Assembly (NCBI GenBank): GCA_910575245.1
Contig: CAJTEN010000005.1
Location: 1-64,000 of the forward strand
Origin: Clostridia bacterium
GTDB taxonomy: Bacteria > Bacillota > Clostridia > Lachnospirales > Lachnospiraceae
Direction: 5' to 3'
Length of the DNA: 64,000 bases
Positions 24,418 through 33,447 of the stretch are shown in pieces. The notes under the pieces are model-generated. The model did no database searches. It was given only the letters and a program-made list of their open reading frames with translations, and was not told the origin of the DNA. Every line of letters begins with the position of its first letter. Position 1 is the first letter of the stretch. The translations under genes and the position numbers were made by a program.

Positions 24418-24759
24418 AGAAACTGTGGAGCTACGCAGCAGATACGCTATGACTGTCTGTTCCGGTAAGGAATTGAAAGTGAAGAAGCATCTGATGATGT
24501 TGAAGCAAAGGCACGAGCGAAAAAATATCAGTGTTGGAGTAGAAAACTTCCTATACAGGAAGAGGGGATTCTATTGGCGAAGAAACAGTTTCGTGATAAT
24601 GATACTTCTGGCGAAAGTCAGTCACATAGAAAAGATGATGGTGCAAGTCCAATGTGGGCAGGTTTCCCGCCTGTCACCTGTGAGGATATTTTTAATATGT
24701 TTATCAATGAAAGTTTATCTTACAGACGAATTTTCATTGATAAACATATCAAAAAATAA
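24418..24759 (+). pseudogene. Small element gene interrupted by a stop codon
   Basis: A continuous coding-like frame (QQIRYDCLFR, stop TAA, GIESEEASDDVEAKARAKKYQC..., ending MWAGFPPVTCEDIFNMFINE then SLSYRRIFIDKHIKK) is broken by a TAA at about 24467. A shorter product could be made from TTG 24574 (AGAGGGG upstream), 61 residues. I do not recognise the family. Its position just before the DUF6870-type gene and recombinases suggests an accessory role in recombination. Confidence 0.35.
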
Positions 24760-24843
24760 TGATTTGGCGTGGGACATGATACATATAGGACAAGCAGATG
24801 TCAATATAATGGAATGTGGAAAAGTGAAAGAGGTGTATGTATA

Positions 24844-25095
24844 TTGAGCATAGAAGAAATGAAAAATGTGGATGTAAGGACAGTAAAAAGGGAGGAACTT
24901 GCAGATATAAGAGAAGTGGAAGTAAATAAAAGGAAAAGCCGGGAAGGACAGATTAAGGACTATCTCGAACAGATTAAGAATCCTTACTGTTATAGATATG
25001 GGGAATATGTTGTTAAGATTGGCTTTGAGGATACAACAGTGACACTTACGGATCGGCTGCAGGAGCTGATATTAAAAACTGCCAGTGCAATGTGA
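24844..25095 (+). CDS. DUF6870-like small protein
   Basis: 83 residues from TTG 24844 (GAAAGAGGTG upstream). SIEEMKNVDVRTV at the N-terminus and the QIKNPYCYRYGEYVVKIGF core are the marks of small proteins found beside serine recombinases in Lachnospiraceae elements, which I recall as DUF6870. It may be a recombination directionality or regulatory factor; this is inferred from position only. Confidence 0.65.
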   Translation: MSIEEMKNVDVRTVKREELADIREVEVNKRKSREGQIKDYLEQIKNPYCYRYGEYVVKIGFEDTTVTLTDRLQELILKTASAM

Positions 25096-25127
25096 AACTT
25101 TCACAAGTGAAATTGCGTATTTCTTCA

Positions 25128-25157
25128 TTGGACAAAAGCGGGAATCTGTGCTAAACT
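25128..25157 (+). promoter_or_regulatory. Putative promoter of the recombinase operon
   Basis: TTGGAC (25128-25133), 18-bp spacer, TAAACT (25152-25157). A palindrome TTTCACaaGTGAAA (25099-25112) lies just upstream and could bind a regulator. Confidence 0.4.
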
Positions 25158-25232
25158 ATATTCAGGACTAAATTCATATGTGGAACCCTGATTTTATGGT
25201 TTGTCAGCACTATAAAATTAGGAGGAAGCGGT

Positions 25233-26927
25233 ATGGGTGAATACATTTCATACATATCTTATTTGGCTGCTGTGTACCTGCGTCTGTCAAAAGAAGATGA
25301 AGATTTGCGGGAGAGCAAGGACAAGAAAGAAAGCAACAGCATCGCCAATCAAAAGGCATTGATATTAAAAGCAATAGAATCTATGCCAAATGTTACCCTT
25401 TATGACATTTATATAGATGATGGATTTACAGGACTTAATTTTGAACGTCCAAGTTTTCAGCGTATGTGCCAGGATATTTACGATGGTAAGGTGAATATGG
25501 TCATTGTTAAGGACTTGTCAAGGTTAGGACGTGATTACATTGATTCTGGACGCTATGTGAAAAAAATTTTCCCGTCCTATCATGTCCGGTTTGTATCTGT
25601 ACTGGATCATTTTGACAGCCTGACAGCTACGCAAAGCGATGTAAATCTGCTGATTCCGGTCAAAAATTTTGTAAATGATAATTATAGCCGGGATATATCT
25701 GGCAAAGTGAGAAGTCATCAGGAGGTTATGCGTGAAAGCGGGCTGTATATCGGCGCTCATGTTGCATACGGCTATAAAAAACTGGAAACGGACAGGAATA
25801 AAATCATACCAGATGAATATGCGGCTGATATTGTACGCAAGATTTTCGACTGGAAGTTGAAAGGTATGAGTTCGGCGGCAATCGCTGAAAAACTCAATGA
25901 ACTTGGTGTAGCAGCGCCTTCCGAGTACAAAAGACAACTTGGGGGAAATTATAAATGCGGTTTTCAGAAAAATGCAAAAGCAAAATGGTCGGCGGTATCT
26001 ATTAACCGCATATTAAAGAACAAGATTTATATAGGTGTGCTTGAACAGGGAAAACGTGAAAAAGTCAATTATAAGCTGAATAAGGTTATAGAAAAGCCAG
26101 AAACAGAGTGGGCGGTAAAAGAAAATACTCATGAAGCGATTATCAGTAAGGCGGATTTTGAAAATGTGGCAAAACTCTTAAATCTTGACACCCGTAAATC
26201 TCCGGATGAAGAAACTTTGTTCATGCTGTCCGGTTTGATGTTCTGTGGGGAATGTGGCAGGAGTATGGTCAGACGTTGTAACCGTTATAAAGCGAAACAG
26301 AACATATACTATATATGTGCCACTTATAATAAAGGAAAAGGGTGCAGCCGCCACAGCATAAACCAGTCAGTGGTAGAAGATATACTGCTGGATGCAATCA
26401 AAAGGCATATTGAACACGTTGCCAAACTGGATGAACTTTTGACTTTAATGAAAGAGAATGAAGCCTGTTATGATGATGTGGTGGCGAATGACCGGGAAAT
26501 CCTTGCTAAGTATCAAGAGCTGGAACAGTGTAAGAAGGTGGAAATGGCTTTGCACAGAGATCTGGCGGCAGGGATTATTTCCATAGATGAATATGAGCAG
26601 TTTAAAGAAAATTTTGCTCGTAAGTCCGCAGAGATAGAGGAAACAATCAGAAAATTGCAGGCGGAGATAGAAACAGTTTTTAAAGAAGGACTGTTTGCGA
26701 ATGAATGGATTGATACATTTACGAAAAAAGGAAATATCACATCGTTAGATAGAAGTATCGTTCTGTCATTAGTGGAGAAAATTACTGTTTATGAAGAAAA
26801 CAGAATTGAGATCACCTTTAAGTATCAGGATGAATACGAAACCTTATGTAAAATTACAAGTAGTATTGCCTGCAATCCTACTGGGCACATTCCGGCATCT
26901 ATGAAGGGGGTGGGCATCAATGGCTAG
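25233..26927 (+). CDS. Large serine recombinase 1
   Basis: 564 residues. N-terminal resolvase domain with catalytic Ser19 in VYLRLSKEDED and the SNSIANQ segment, IDDGFTGLNFERPSF and VKDLSRLGRDYI all intact; recombinase domain (about 185-290); zinc ribbon MFCGECGRSM...YYICATYNKGKGCSRH (about 340-380); C-terminal coiled coil (about 400-480). This is the TndX/TnpX type, which excises and integrates conjugative transposons by strand exchange through a Ser-DNA bond. AGGAGG upstream sets the ATG. It is the first of three consecutive paralogues. Confidence 0.9.
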   Translation: MGEYISYISYLAAVYLRLSKEDEDLRESKDKKESNSIANQKALILKAIESMPNVTLYDIYIDDGFTGLNFERPSFQRMCQDIYDGKVNMVIVKDLSRLGRDYIDSGRYVKKIFPSYHVRFVSVLDHFDSLTATQSDVNLLIPVKNFVNDNYSRDISGKVRSHQEVMRESGLYIGAHVAYGYKKLETDRNKIIPDEYAADIVRKIFDWKLKGMSSAAIAEKLNELGVAAPSEYKRQLGGNYKCGFQKNAKAKWSAVSINRILKNKIYIGVLEQGKREKVNYKLNKVIEKPETEWAVKENTHEAIISKADFENVAKLLNLDTRKSPDEETLFMLSGLMFCGECGRSMVRRCNRYKAKQNIYYICATYNKGKGCSRHSINQSVVEDILLDAIKRHIEHVAKLDELLTLMKENEACYDDVVANDREILAKYQELEQCKKVEMALHRDLAAGIISIDEYEQFKENFARKSAEIEETIRKLQAEIETVFKEGLFANEWIDTFTKKGNITSLDRSIVLSLVEKITVYEENRIEITFKYQDEYETLCKITSSIACNPTGHIPASMKGVGING

Positions 26928-28602
26928 GACAGCGGACAGGTATAGAAAGAACTATGTTAAAACAAAGAAAACTGACAAAGTATATCAGGTTGGAGATTAT
27001 TTAAGGCTATCGGTGGACAGTGACTATACAGGGAGCGACTCCTTAGAAAATCAAAGAAAGCTGGCACAGGAATATATAAGTAGACGTCCTGACCTGAATA
27101 TAGTAAGAGAATATGTTGATGATGGGAAAACAGGAACAGATTTTTCACGTCCGGCATTTAGCCGGATGATAGCAGATATGAAAGCAGGAATCATTGACTG
27201 TGTGATTGTCAAGGATTTATCCCGGTTTGGAAGGGAGTACATAGAAGCCGGCAATTATATTGAGAAGGTATTTCCATTCTTAGGTGTGCGCTTTATATCC
27301 ATTGTTGACAGGTATGATAGTGCTGATGCAGATTGCAGCAGAGAACTTTTGCTTATTTCTCTTAAAAACCTTATGCATGAGATGTATGCAAGGGATATTT
27401 CCAAGAAAGTAGGAAGCACCTTTCGGACGAAACAGGAAAAAGGGATGTTCTATCGCAGTGCTACGATTCCTTATGGATATAAGATGAATGGAAGTGGTAC
27501 GAATTATATGATCTGTGAGCAGACAGCTCCGATTGTACGGGAGATATTTAAACAGTGCGGCGAGGGGATTTCTAATTATGCAATAAGCCGATGGCTGTAT
27601 GATAACCATGTTTATACACCACAGCAATATGCTTTGACAGGCAGTGTATATAGGAAGCCGGAAGAAGAGCTGAAAATATGGCATTGTTCTACAATTAAGC
27701 GGCTTCTGGAAAACCCTGTTTATATCGGAAGGGTTATAAGACATCAATCAGAGCAGAGCTTTTTTGCGGGGAAAAAGGCAAGTCCAGTACCGGAACAGGA
27801 GCAGATTGTTATTGAGAATAACCATGAACCGATTATTGAAAAGTCGATGTTTGAGATTGTCCAGAAGATACTAAGTCAGACAAAGGATAAAAAAACCGAA
27901 TCTGCCTGTGAACGCCAAACGGTTGTATTTGAGAGAAATATATTTCAAGGGAAGCTGTTCTGCGGCTCTTGTAAGGCAAATATGGTCAGGGTAGGCGCTT
28001 ATCGCTCTGTCAATGGGGTAAAGGAGCAATACAAGATTTTTAAGTGCAGTACTCATAGAAATCACTGCGATTTATGTGATACAAGGTGGATTGCAGAGGA
28101 CTTGCTGTGTGATATTCTGTATGGCACGATACGCAGGCATTTGAGTTTGATAAAAGGGATAAAGAAAAAGATAGAAAAAGATATTCGTTATTCCTTTGAA
28201 GAAAATCTGAAACAGACAGAATGGAAAAGACAAAAGATTGTGAGTACAAAGAACCTATTGGAGCAAGAGTATATGCAGAAATATTCAGATTATGCGGAAG
28301 GAAGTATCTCACAGGCGGCATTTCTGCAATATAAAAGTACCTATCATGAGAAAATAGAACTATGCGGGAAACAGGAGAATGTTTGTGCTAAAGAGGTAAA
28401 AGGGATAAAGAAGTGTCAGGCGGCTTTGCAAAAACTATTGTCGGACTGGCTTTGCTTTCAGAATACAAGGAAATTGACGGAAACAATGGTAGAAATCTGT
28501 GTTGACAGAATAGAGCTTTTTACTGATAACCGGGTGGAAATAAAGTTAAGGTATCAGGATTGCTTTTCGGTTCTTGATAGTTGGATGCAAAAGGAGGTGT
28601 GA
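26920..28602 (+). CDS. Large serine recombinase 2
   Basis: 560 residues; overlaps recombinase 1 by 8 bp with GGGGGTG upstream. Catalytic Ser31 in GDYLRLSVDSD, SLENQRKL, YVDDGKTGTDFSRPAF and VKDLSRFGREYIEAGN are intact. The zinc ribbon is LFCGSCKANM...CSTHRNHCDLC, and the C-terminal half is rich in Lys/Glu coiled coil. It is diverged from its neighbours, so the three are not recent duplicates. It probably works in a hetero-oligomer with them. Confidence 0.9.
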   Translation: MARTADRYRKNYVKTKKTDKVYQVGDYLRLSVDSDYTGSDSLENQRKLAQEYISRRPDLNIVREYVDDGKTGTDFSRPAFSRMIADMKAGIIDCVIVKDLSRFGREYIEAGNYIEKVFPFLGVRFISIVDRYDSADADCSRELLLISLKNLMHEMYARDISKKVGSTFRTKQEKGMFYRSATIPYGYKMNGSGTNYMICEQTAPIVREIFKQCGEGISNYAISRWLYDNHVYTPQQYALTGSVYRKPEEELKIWHCSTIKRLLENPVYIGRVIRHQSEQSFFAGKKASPVPEQEQIVIENNHEPIIEKSMFEIVQKILSQTKDKKTESACERQTVVFERNIFQGKLFCGSCKANMVRVGAYRSVNGVKEQYKIFKCSTHRNHCDLCDTRWIAEDLLCDILYGTIRRHLSLIKGIKKKIEKDIRYSFEENLKQTEWKRQKIVSTKNLLEQEYMQKYSDYAEGSISQAAFLQYKSTYHEKIELCGKQENVCAKEVKGIKKCQAALQKLLSDWLCFQNTRKLTETMVEICVDRIELFTDNRVEIKLRYQDCFSVLDSWMQKEV

Positions 28603-28606
28603 TTTT

Positions 28607-30235
28607 ATGCTGTTTATGATTCTGGCACTGTATTTAAGGCTGTCAAAAGAAGATGGTGATATGGTTGATGAAAGCAATAGTATCACAAATCAAAGGCTCA
28701 TTCTACGCAAGTTTGTGGAGCAAAAACCGGAATTTGCGGGTTTTGAGATAAAGGAATACATAGATGACGGATTCAGCGGTAAAAATTTTGAAAGACCGGG
28801 GGTTCAGGAACTATTGGAAGATGTAAAATCCGGTAAAGTGTCCATTATCATTGTGAAGGACTTCTCACGCTTTGGAAGAAACCATATTGAAGTCGGTAAT
28901 TACATTGAAAAGATATTTCCATTATTGGATGTTCGATTTATCGCTGTCAATAACAGCTTTGACAGCAAAGACTATAAAGGAACGACACCAGATATGGATG
29001 TTGCGTTTGAGAATCTGATGTATGATTATTTTAGCGAAGAAAACTCTGTTAAAATTAAAAATGACCTGATGGGAAGGCGTAAGAGAGGAAAATACCTTGC
29101 TACATTTGCGGCGTTTGGTTATAAAAAATCGCCTACTGACCATAACCGTATAGTAATAGATGAGGAAGCGGCGGCTATTGTACGCATGATTTTTGAGAAG
29201 TATGCAGAATGTGGAATTAAGGCGGAGGTGGCGAGGTATTTAAACCAGAAAGATATTCCTACGCCACAAATCTATGCAGTGAAAAGCGGCAGCACCTACC
29301 AATGGAAATATCAGGGCGAAAAAAAGGTGTGGAATGGCTCTATCATAGGAAGAATTTTGAAAAATGAGATATATGTGGGAAATACAGTTTTTCACAAAAA
29401 GGAAACTATTGAGGTCGGTTCAAGAAGAACGAAATGCCTGTCGAAAGATGAATGGGAAGTCTGCGAAGGCACACATGAACCAATCATATCAAAGGAATTA
29501 TTTGAATATGTGAACAGCATGGATGCCCGGACAAGCAGCATAAAAAAACTGGCAGGTCGAGAAAATTTAGATAAGACGGTATATTGTGAGGGAGAAAAGA
29601 GAAAAAGGGGAAGTGCGGATTCGCCTGTTAAGGGATTGGTAAAGTGCGGTGGATGCAGACACAATATGCAGCGTCGAAGCAGATTAAATGCGTCTTATTA
29701 TTGCAGATATTACTATGAAACGAAGCAGGAGGGATGTTGCCCGGAGAATGTCAAGGAAACGGAACTCATAGCAGTTGTTTTGTCAGCAATCAGGAATCAG
29801 GCAATGCTGGCAGGGGAAATGGGAAGGTTACAGGATTTATATAACAATCAGTTCCAGGAGCGTGTCAAGGCGGATCAGGAGCAAAAGGAGCAGCTTCAGG
29901 AACAGATTCAAAAACTTACAGATAGCAATTTTTCACTGTATGAAAGCTATGCAAAAGGTGAGATTGATGCTGACTGTTTTTTACAGAAAAAAGAAAATAA
30001 CAATAAGCAGATAGAAATATATGAAGCAGAACTTAGGGCTTGCCATTCAAAAGAAACAGCAGTACCGGATGAAAAGTCTGATTTGTTAAACTTGTTAAAA
30101 GGAAAAGAAAATCTAACAGACCTTACAAAAGAGGTTGTCAGACAGCTTGTAGATGCGGTTTATGTATATGGCGGCAACCGGGTTGAGGTTGTCTTTAAGT
30201 TTCAGGACAAAAGCGTGGAAACATTGAAAAATTAA
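28607..30235 (+). CDS. Large serine recombinase 3
   Basis: 542 residues from ATG 28607 (AAAGGAGG at 28590-28597); an in-frame upstream start at 28574 overlaps recombinase 2 and lacks a ribosome site. Catalytic Ser13 in LYLRLSKEDGD, SNSITNQR, IDDGFSGKNFERPG and VKDFSRFGRNHIEVGN are intact; the zinc ribbon is VKCGGCRHNM...YYCRYYYETKQEGCC; a Gln/Glu-rich coiled coil follows (about 390-490). It is the last recombinase and is followed by an Rpn-type nuclease gene 36 bp on. Confidence 0.9.
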   Translation: MLFMILALYLRLSKEDGDMVDESNSITNQRLILRKFVEQKPEFAGFEIKEYIDDGFSGKNFERPGVQELLEDVKSGKVSIIIVKDFSRFGRNHIEVGNYIEKIFPLLDVRFIAVNNSFDSKDYKGTTPDMDVAFENLMYDYFSEENSVKIKNDLMGRRKRGKYLATFAAFGYKKSPTDHNRIVIDEEAAAIVRMIFEKYAECGIKAEVARYLNQKDIPTPQIYAVKSGSTYQWKYQGEKKVWNGSIIGRILKNEIYVGNTVFHKKETIEVGSRRTKCLSKDEWEVCEGTHEPIISKELFEYVNSMDARTSSIKKLAGRENLDKTVYCEGEKRKRGSADSPVKGLVKCGGCRHNMQRRSRLNASYYCRYYYETKQEGCCPENVKETELIAVVLSAIRNQAMLAGEMGRLQDLYNNQFQERVKADQEQKEQLQEQIQKLTDSNFSLYESYAKGEIDADCFLQKKENNNKQIEIYEAELRACHSKETAVPDEKSDLLNLLKGKENLTDLTKEVVRQLVDAVYVYGGNRVEVVFKFQDKSVETLKN

Positions 30236-30271
30236 GGTTTTTATGATATTATAAGGACAGGAGAATAGGAT

Positions 30272-31066
30272 ATGACAAATGAGCAGAAAAGGGAAGAGAA
30301 ACAGAAGCTGCTTTTAGAACGCTTACAGGAAATGAGTTATTTTGATGACGAATTTATGACAAAATGTCTGGAAGATTATTCCAAAGGGGTAGAACTGATG
30401 CTGCGCATTATTATGAATGATGCAAAGTTAGTTGTAAAAGAAGCACAGGTACAGGCGGTAATAAAGAACCTGCAAGGGCGTTCTATCAGAATGGATGTTA
30501 AGACAAATGATGTGTCAAAGAAACAGTACGATGTAGAACTGCAACGAGCCGACAGTGGGGCAAAGCCGAAACGTGCGAGATATAACAGCAGTTTAATGGA
30601 TGCAAATTCCATTCTTCCGGGAGATGATACGGAAATGCTGGCGGAAACGTATGTGGTATTTATTACAGAGAATGATGTGCTTGAAGGTAATCTCCCGATT
30701 TATCATATTGACAGGACAATTCAAGAAACAGGGGCGTTGTTTAATGATAAAGCACATATTATATATGTAAACGGAGAGATTAAAGATGATACACCATTAG
30801 GGCGGTTGATGCACGATTTAAGCTGTGCTGATCCAGACGATATGAATTATAAGGAATTAGCAGACCGGGCAAGATATTTCAAGAAAGATGAGGAAGGACG
30901 AAAAATTATGAGTAAAATCATGGAGCAACTTTTAAATGAAGAAAAAATTGAAGCAGCAAAGCGTATGCTGGAAAGAGGAAAAATGACAAAAGAGGAAATT
31001 GCAGAGGATTTAGATTTGCCATTGAGTGTAGTGGAAAGACTTGAGAATGATTTACAACTCGCATAA
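30272..31066 (+). CDS. Rpn/PD-(D/E)XK nuclease-family protein
   Basis: 264 residues. N-terminal helix with YFDDEFMTKCLED, then a nuclease core in which MDVKTND...YDVELQRAD supplies the D-x(n)-E-x-Q/K motif (about 76-93), and a C-terminal helical tail ending in a putative HTH (MTKEEIAEDLDLPLSVVERL). This is the 'PD-(D/E)XK nuclease family transposase' group related to RecA-independent Rpn enzymes, common in Lachnospiraceae. Its role is uncertain. CAGGAGAATAGG lies upstream of the ATG. Confidence 0.78.
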   Translation: MTNEQKREEKQKLLLERLQEMSYFDDEFMTKCLEDYSKGVELMLRIIMNDAKLVVKEAQVQAVIKNLQGRSIRMDVKTNDVSKKQYDVELQRADSGAKPKRARYNSSLMDANSILPGDDTEMLAETYVVFITENDVLEGNLPIYHIDRTIQETGALFNDKAHIIYVNGEIKDDTPLGRLMHDLSCADPDDMNYKELADRARYFKKDEEGRKIMSKIMEQLLNEEKIEAAKRMLERGKMTKEEIAEDLDLPLSVVERLENDLQLA

Positions 31067-31202
31067 TGAATTTTGCGGTGGATTGTGAAAGCAGGAACTC
31101 ATGAAACGGAGAAATCCTGCTTTTATTATATTGATTTTCTTGTTTTGGTATTATTCAACAATAAGAGAAAGGAAAAAACCATTATTACAAGATATTTTTC
31201 AC

Positions 31203-31229
31203 AAAGTTCGTGTCACTAACTTGACACAA
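31203..31229. repeat. Junction repeat copy 1 (putative att site)
   Basis: 27 bp AAAGTTCG-GTGTCA-type block: GTGTCA (31210-31215), 6-nt centre CTAACT, TGACAC (31222-31227). It occurs again at 33421-33447 with one difference (T for C in the centre). Both copies end exactly where spmA homology begins, as expected for a site-specific recombination end. Confidence 0.7.
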
Positions 31230-31601
31230 GGGGGGCTTAAGGCGATGGAGGAGTTGGCGAAGCTGGAGGCGGAGCGGGGGACGCCGGGGTATGCGACGGA
31301 TGGGAAGGGCATTTTAGCGGATGAAAGGAAAGGGCAGAACAGAGCAGGTAAGAACGGCGGGGAACTATCCGTGGTGACAAGCGGAAAGAGCGGCAGGATT
31401 GCCAGCAACGAGATGTGTACGTTTTTGATTTTGAATATTTCCTCGTTGCAGCTGATACCTGTGAATATGATTGCTTATAGGCAGCAGTACGGGAGTGTGA
31501 ATCCGGCGGGGATCATTGCGCCGGCGATTGTTGCAACGTTTATTAGCACGCTGACGGCGGTGGTGTACTGTAAGGGGAAGGGCAGAAAGCGGAGGGCGTA
31601 A
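31230..31601 (+). pseudogene. spmA: spmA 3' fragment 1
   Basis: In-frame sequence from GGLKAMEELAKLE to the stop at 31601. NEMCTFLILNISSLQLIPVNMIAYRQQYGSVNPAGIIAPAIVAT is interspersed here as clear SpmA (spore maturation protein A) sequence in several matching blocks, such as CTFLILNISSLQLIPVNM. Only the C-terminal ~120 residues remain; the N-terminal ~80+ residues that should precede (normally ending ATPAGLKAMEEL) are replaced by the junction repeat. A terminator follows, so the 3' end is intact. An ATG at 31245 could start a fragment, but no ribosome site is evident. Confidence 0.8.
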
Positions 31602-31616
31602 CGCTCTCCGCTTTTT
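31587..31616 (+). terminator. spmA terminator
   Basis: AAGCGGAG/CTCCGCTT stem around the spmA stop codon, then TTTTT. Confidence 0.8.
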
Positions 31617-31729
31617 GCCAATTTTGTATACCCAAAGACTTCTTATAATGATTTATCGTATACAAAATTTTGGGGACAGGGTATAATACAAACAGAAAAC
31701 AGATTATAAATTGGTTGGAGGCTGGACTA

Positions 31730-32827
31730 ATGGCAATTAAAACGATTGAAATTTTAAATGTAATGGTATTTAAGCGTCATTTGAGAAAGAATAATGCCGC
31801 ATTTAAGTCTATAGAAGAAGGGGATTCATTTAATGATGGATTTAAGATAGAATTTTGTGATGGGATAAATGTTCTGATTGGTGAAAATGGAGTTGGAAAG
31901 ACAACCATTCTGAAAATGATTTATGCTGCAACACAATGGTCAGTTAAGCAGACGGATCAGGGAAAGACAAAAAGACTAATACAATTTTTTTCAAACAGCC
32001 TAAAAGATAGCGATGCTTTAAAAAATGCAGAAAATAAAGAAGATTATTGTTATTATAAAGTATCAGACGGAACGCATAATTTTGAAGACAGCCTTTCCCA
32101 TAAAGGTATATTCAATTACGATCAATGGCTTGGATTAGATATACAATCTGTCTTTATCCCTACAACAGAAATGTTGTCACATGCAAAGGGATTCCTGGCT
32201 ATGAATCAGAAATATAATATGCCATTTGATGGAACGCAGATAGATATTATTGTAAATGCTTCTTTACCAGAGACGCGGGAAATCCCATTTGCCATGAGTA
32301 AAATCCTTGATAAACTAAGCGCTGTAATTGATGGGACTGTTATTTTGGAAAATGATTCTTTTTATGTATTAAAAAAAGACGGCCGGAAAGTTGATTTTTC
32401 ATTAGAGGCAGAAGGATTGCGTAAATTAGGCCTACTTTGGAAATTAATACGGAATGGTCTTTTGGAAAAAGGATCAATCCTTTTGTGGGATGAACCGGAA
32501 GCGAATCTAAATCCAGAATTATATCCCCTTGTCGCAGAGATTTTGTTGGAATTACAGAAAAATGGAGTTCAGATTTTTTTGGCAACACATAGTTATAATT
32601 TTGCAAAATACTTAGAAATCCGCCGTACGAATAACGGGCAGGTGATGTTTCATAATCTTTATAGAAGCCATAATTTATTTTCGGATGAAATGCAGAAGAT
32701 ATTCCCCGGGATGGATGATAACAGTGAAGCAATATATAGTCAATCAGCGGACAAAATGGACAAGATTAAATATAATCACATTATGGCCGCGGATAACAAA
32801 TTGCTTGATGAAGTATATGAACTATGA
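31730..32827 (+). CDS. ABC/SMC-type AAA ATPase
   Basis: 365 residues from ATG 31730 (GGAGGC upstream). Walker A GENGVGKTT (51-59), an ABC-like signature region SLEAEGLRKLG (about 220-230), Walker B LLWDEPEANLNP with D254-E255, and H-loop FLATHSYNFAKY. This is the stand-alone AAA_15/AAA_21 type related to OLD, RloC and Septu ATPases, not a transporter. It overlaps the next gene, which has nuclease-like motifs. It sits between two spmA-junction copies, so it is island cargo. An anti-phage or DNA-damage role is inferred. Confidence 0.82.
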   Translation: MAIKTIEILNVMVFKRHLRKNNAAFKSIEEGDSFNDGFKIEFCDGINVLIGENGVGKTTILKMIYAATQWSVKQTDQGKTKRLIQFFSNSLKDSDALKNAENKEDYCYYKVSDGTHNFEDSLSHKGIFNYDQWLGLDIQSVFIPTTEMLSHAKGFLAMNQKYNMPFDGTQIDIIVNASLPETREIPFAMSKILDKLSAVIDGTVILENDSFYVLKKDGRKVDFSLEAEGLRKLGLLWKLIRNGLLEKGSILLWDEPEANLNPELYPLVAEILLELQKNGVQIFLATHSYNFAKYLEIRRTNNGQVMFHNLYRSHNLFSDEMQKIFPGMDDNSEAIYSQSADKMDKIKYNHIMAADNKLLDEVYEL

Positions 32828-33347
32828 GGAAATGACAGTGAAGAACTTATTTATAGAAGAAAATGGTGCATACAGTATTGATTGTAAGGCTGCTGTATGG
32901 GCAACGGATAAAATACATGAAGACTATCATAATGCAGGAATACACATTAATGATGTGGATTTTTTGATTGAAAATTCTACGCATATTCTCATGGTAGAAT
33001 ATAAGAATGCATGTCTTGCAAGTGCAAAGAATCCGGAAGCATTTCATTCAATGGAAGATAAGAAAATATCAATCATAACACGCAAGTTTTATGATTCTTT
33101 GCACTATTTGAGATTATTGGATAAAAACAAACCGGTTTGGTACATATATATTCTTGAATATCCAAATGGAGATGTAACTACCAGAAAAAGACTGCGAAAC
33201 AGATTAAAAATGGAACTGCCTTTTTCTCTGCAGAAGAATATTGGAAATGGAAAAAGATTGATAGATAGGGTAGATGTTCTTTCCATAGATGAATGGAATG
33301 CTGATAGTCAGTGTGGTAATTTTCCAGTTAAACGAGTATTGCAATAG
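32817..33347 (+). CDS. PD-(D/E)XK-like nuclease partner
   Basis: 176 residues from ATG 32817 (overlap of 11 bp with the ATPase; ATG 32832 possible). The core INDVDFLIENSTHILMVEYKN gives D48-x12-E61-x-K63, the PD-(D/E)XK pattern with hydrophobic strands around it. No other domain is recognised. Coupled to the ATPase by overlap, it is likely the effector of a two-gene system: the ATPase senses or gates, the nuclease cuts nucleic acid. No named family is assigned with confidence. Confidence 0.7.
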   Translation: MNYEEMTVKNLFIEENGAYSIDCKAAVWATDKIHEDYHNAGIHINDVDFLIENSTHILMVEYKNACLASAKNPEAFHSMEDKKISIITRKFYDSLHYLRLLDKNKPVWYIYILEYPNGDVTTRKRLRNRLKMELPFSLQKNIGNGKRLIDRVDVLSIDEWNADSQCGNFPVKRVLQ

Positions 33348-33420
33348 GCTCATTAATATGGAAAAGATCAGACATTTCCTTAAATTGACGAATAACTTCA
33401 TGCTTCAGAAAAATATTTGA

Positions 33421-33447
33421 AAAGTTCGTGTCATTAACTTGACACAA
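33421..33447. repeat. Junction repeat copy 2 (putative att site)
   Basis: Same 27-bp block as 31203-31229: GTGTCA (33428-33433), TTAACT, TGACAC (33440-33445). It is followed by GCCGGATTGAAGGCG, the spmA codons for AGLKA. Confidence 0.7.

Noticed and set aside
5418-31230. A complete integrative conjugative element
   Set aside because: No relaxase, coupling protein, VirB4-like ATPase or lytic transglycosylase gene is seen in this interval.
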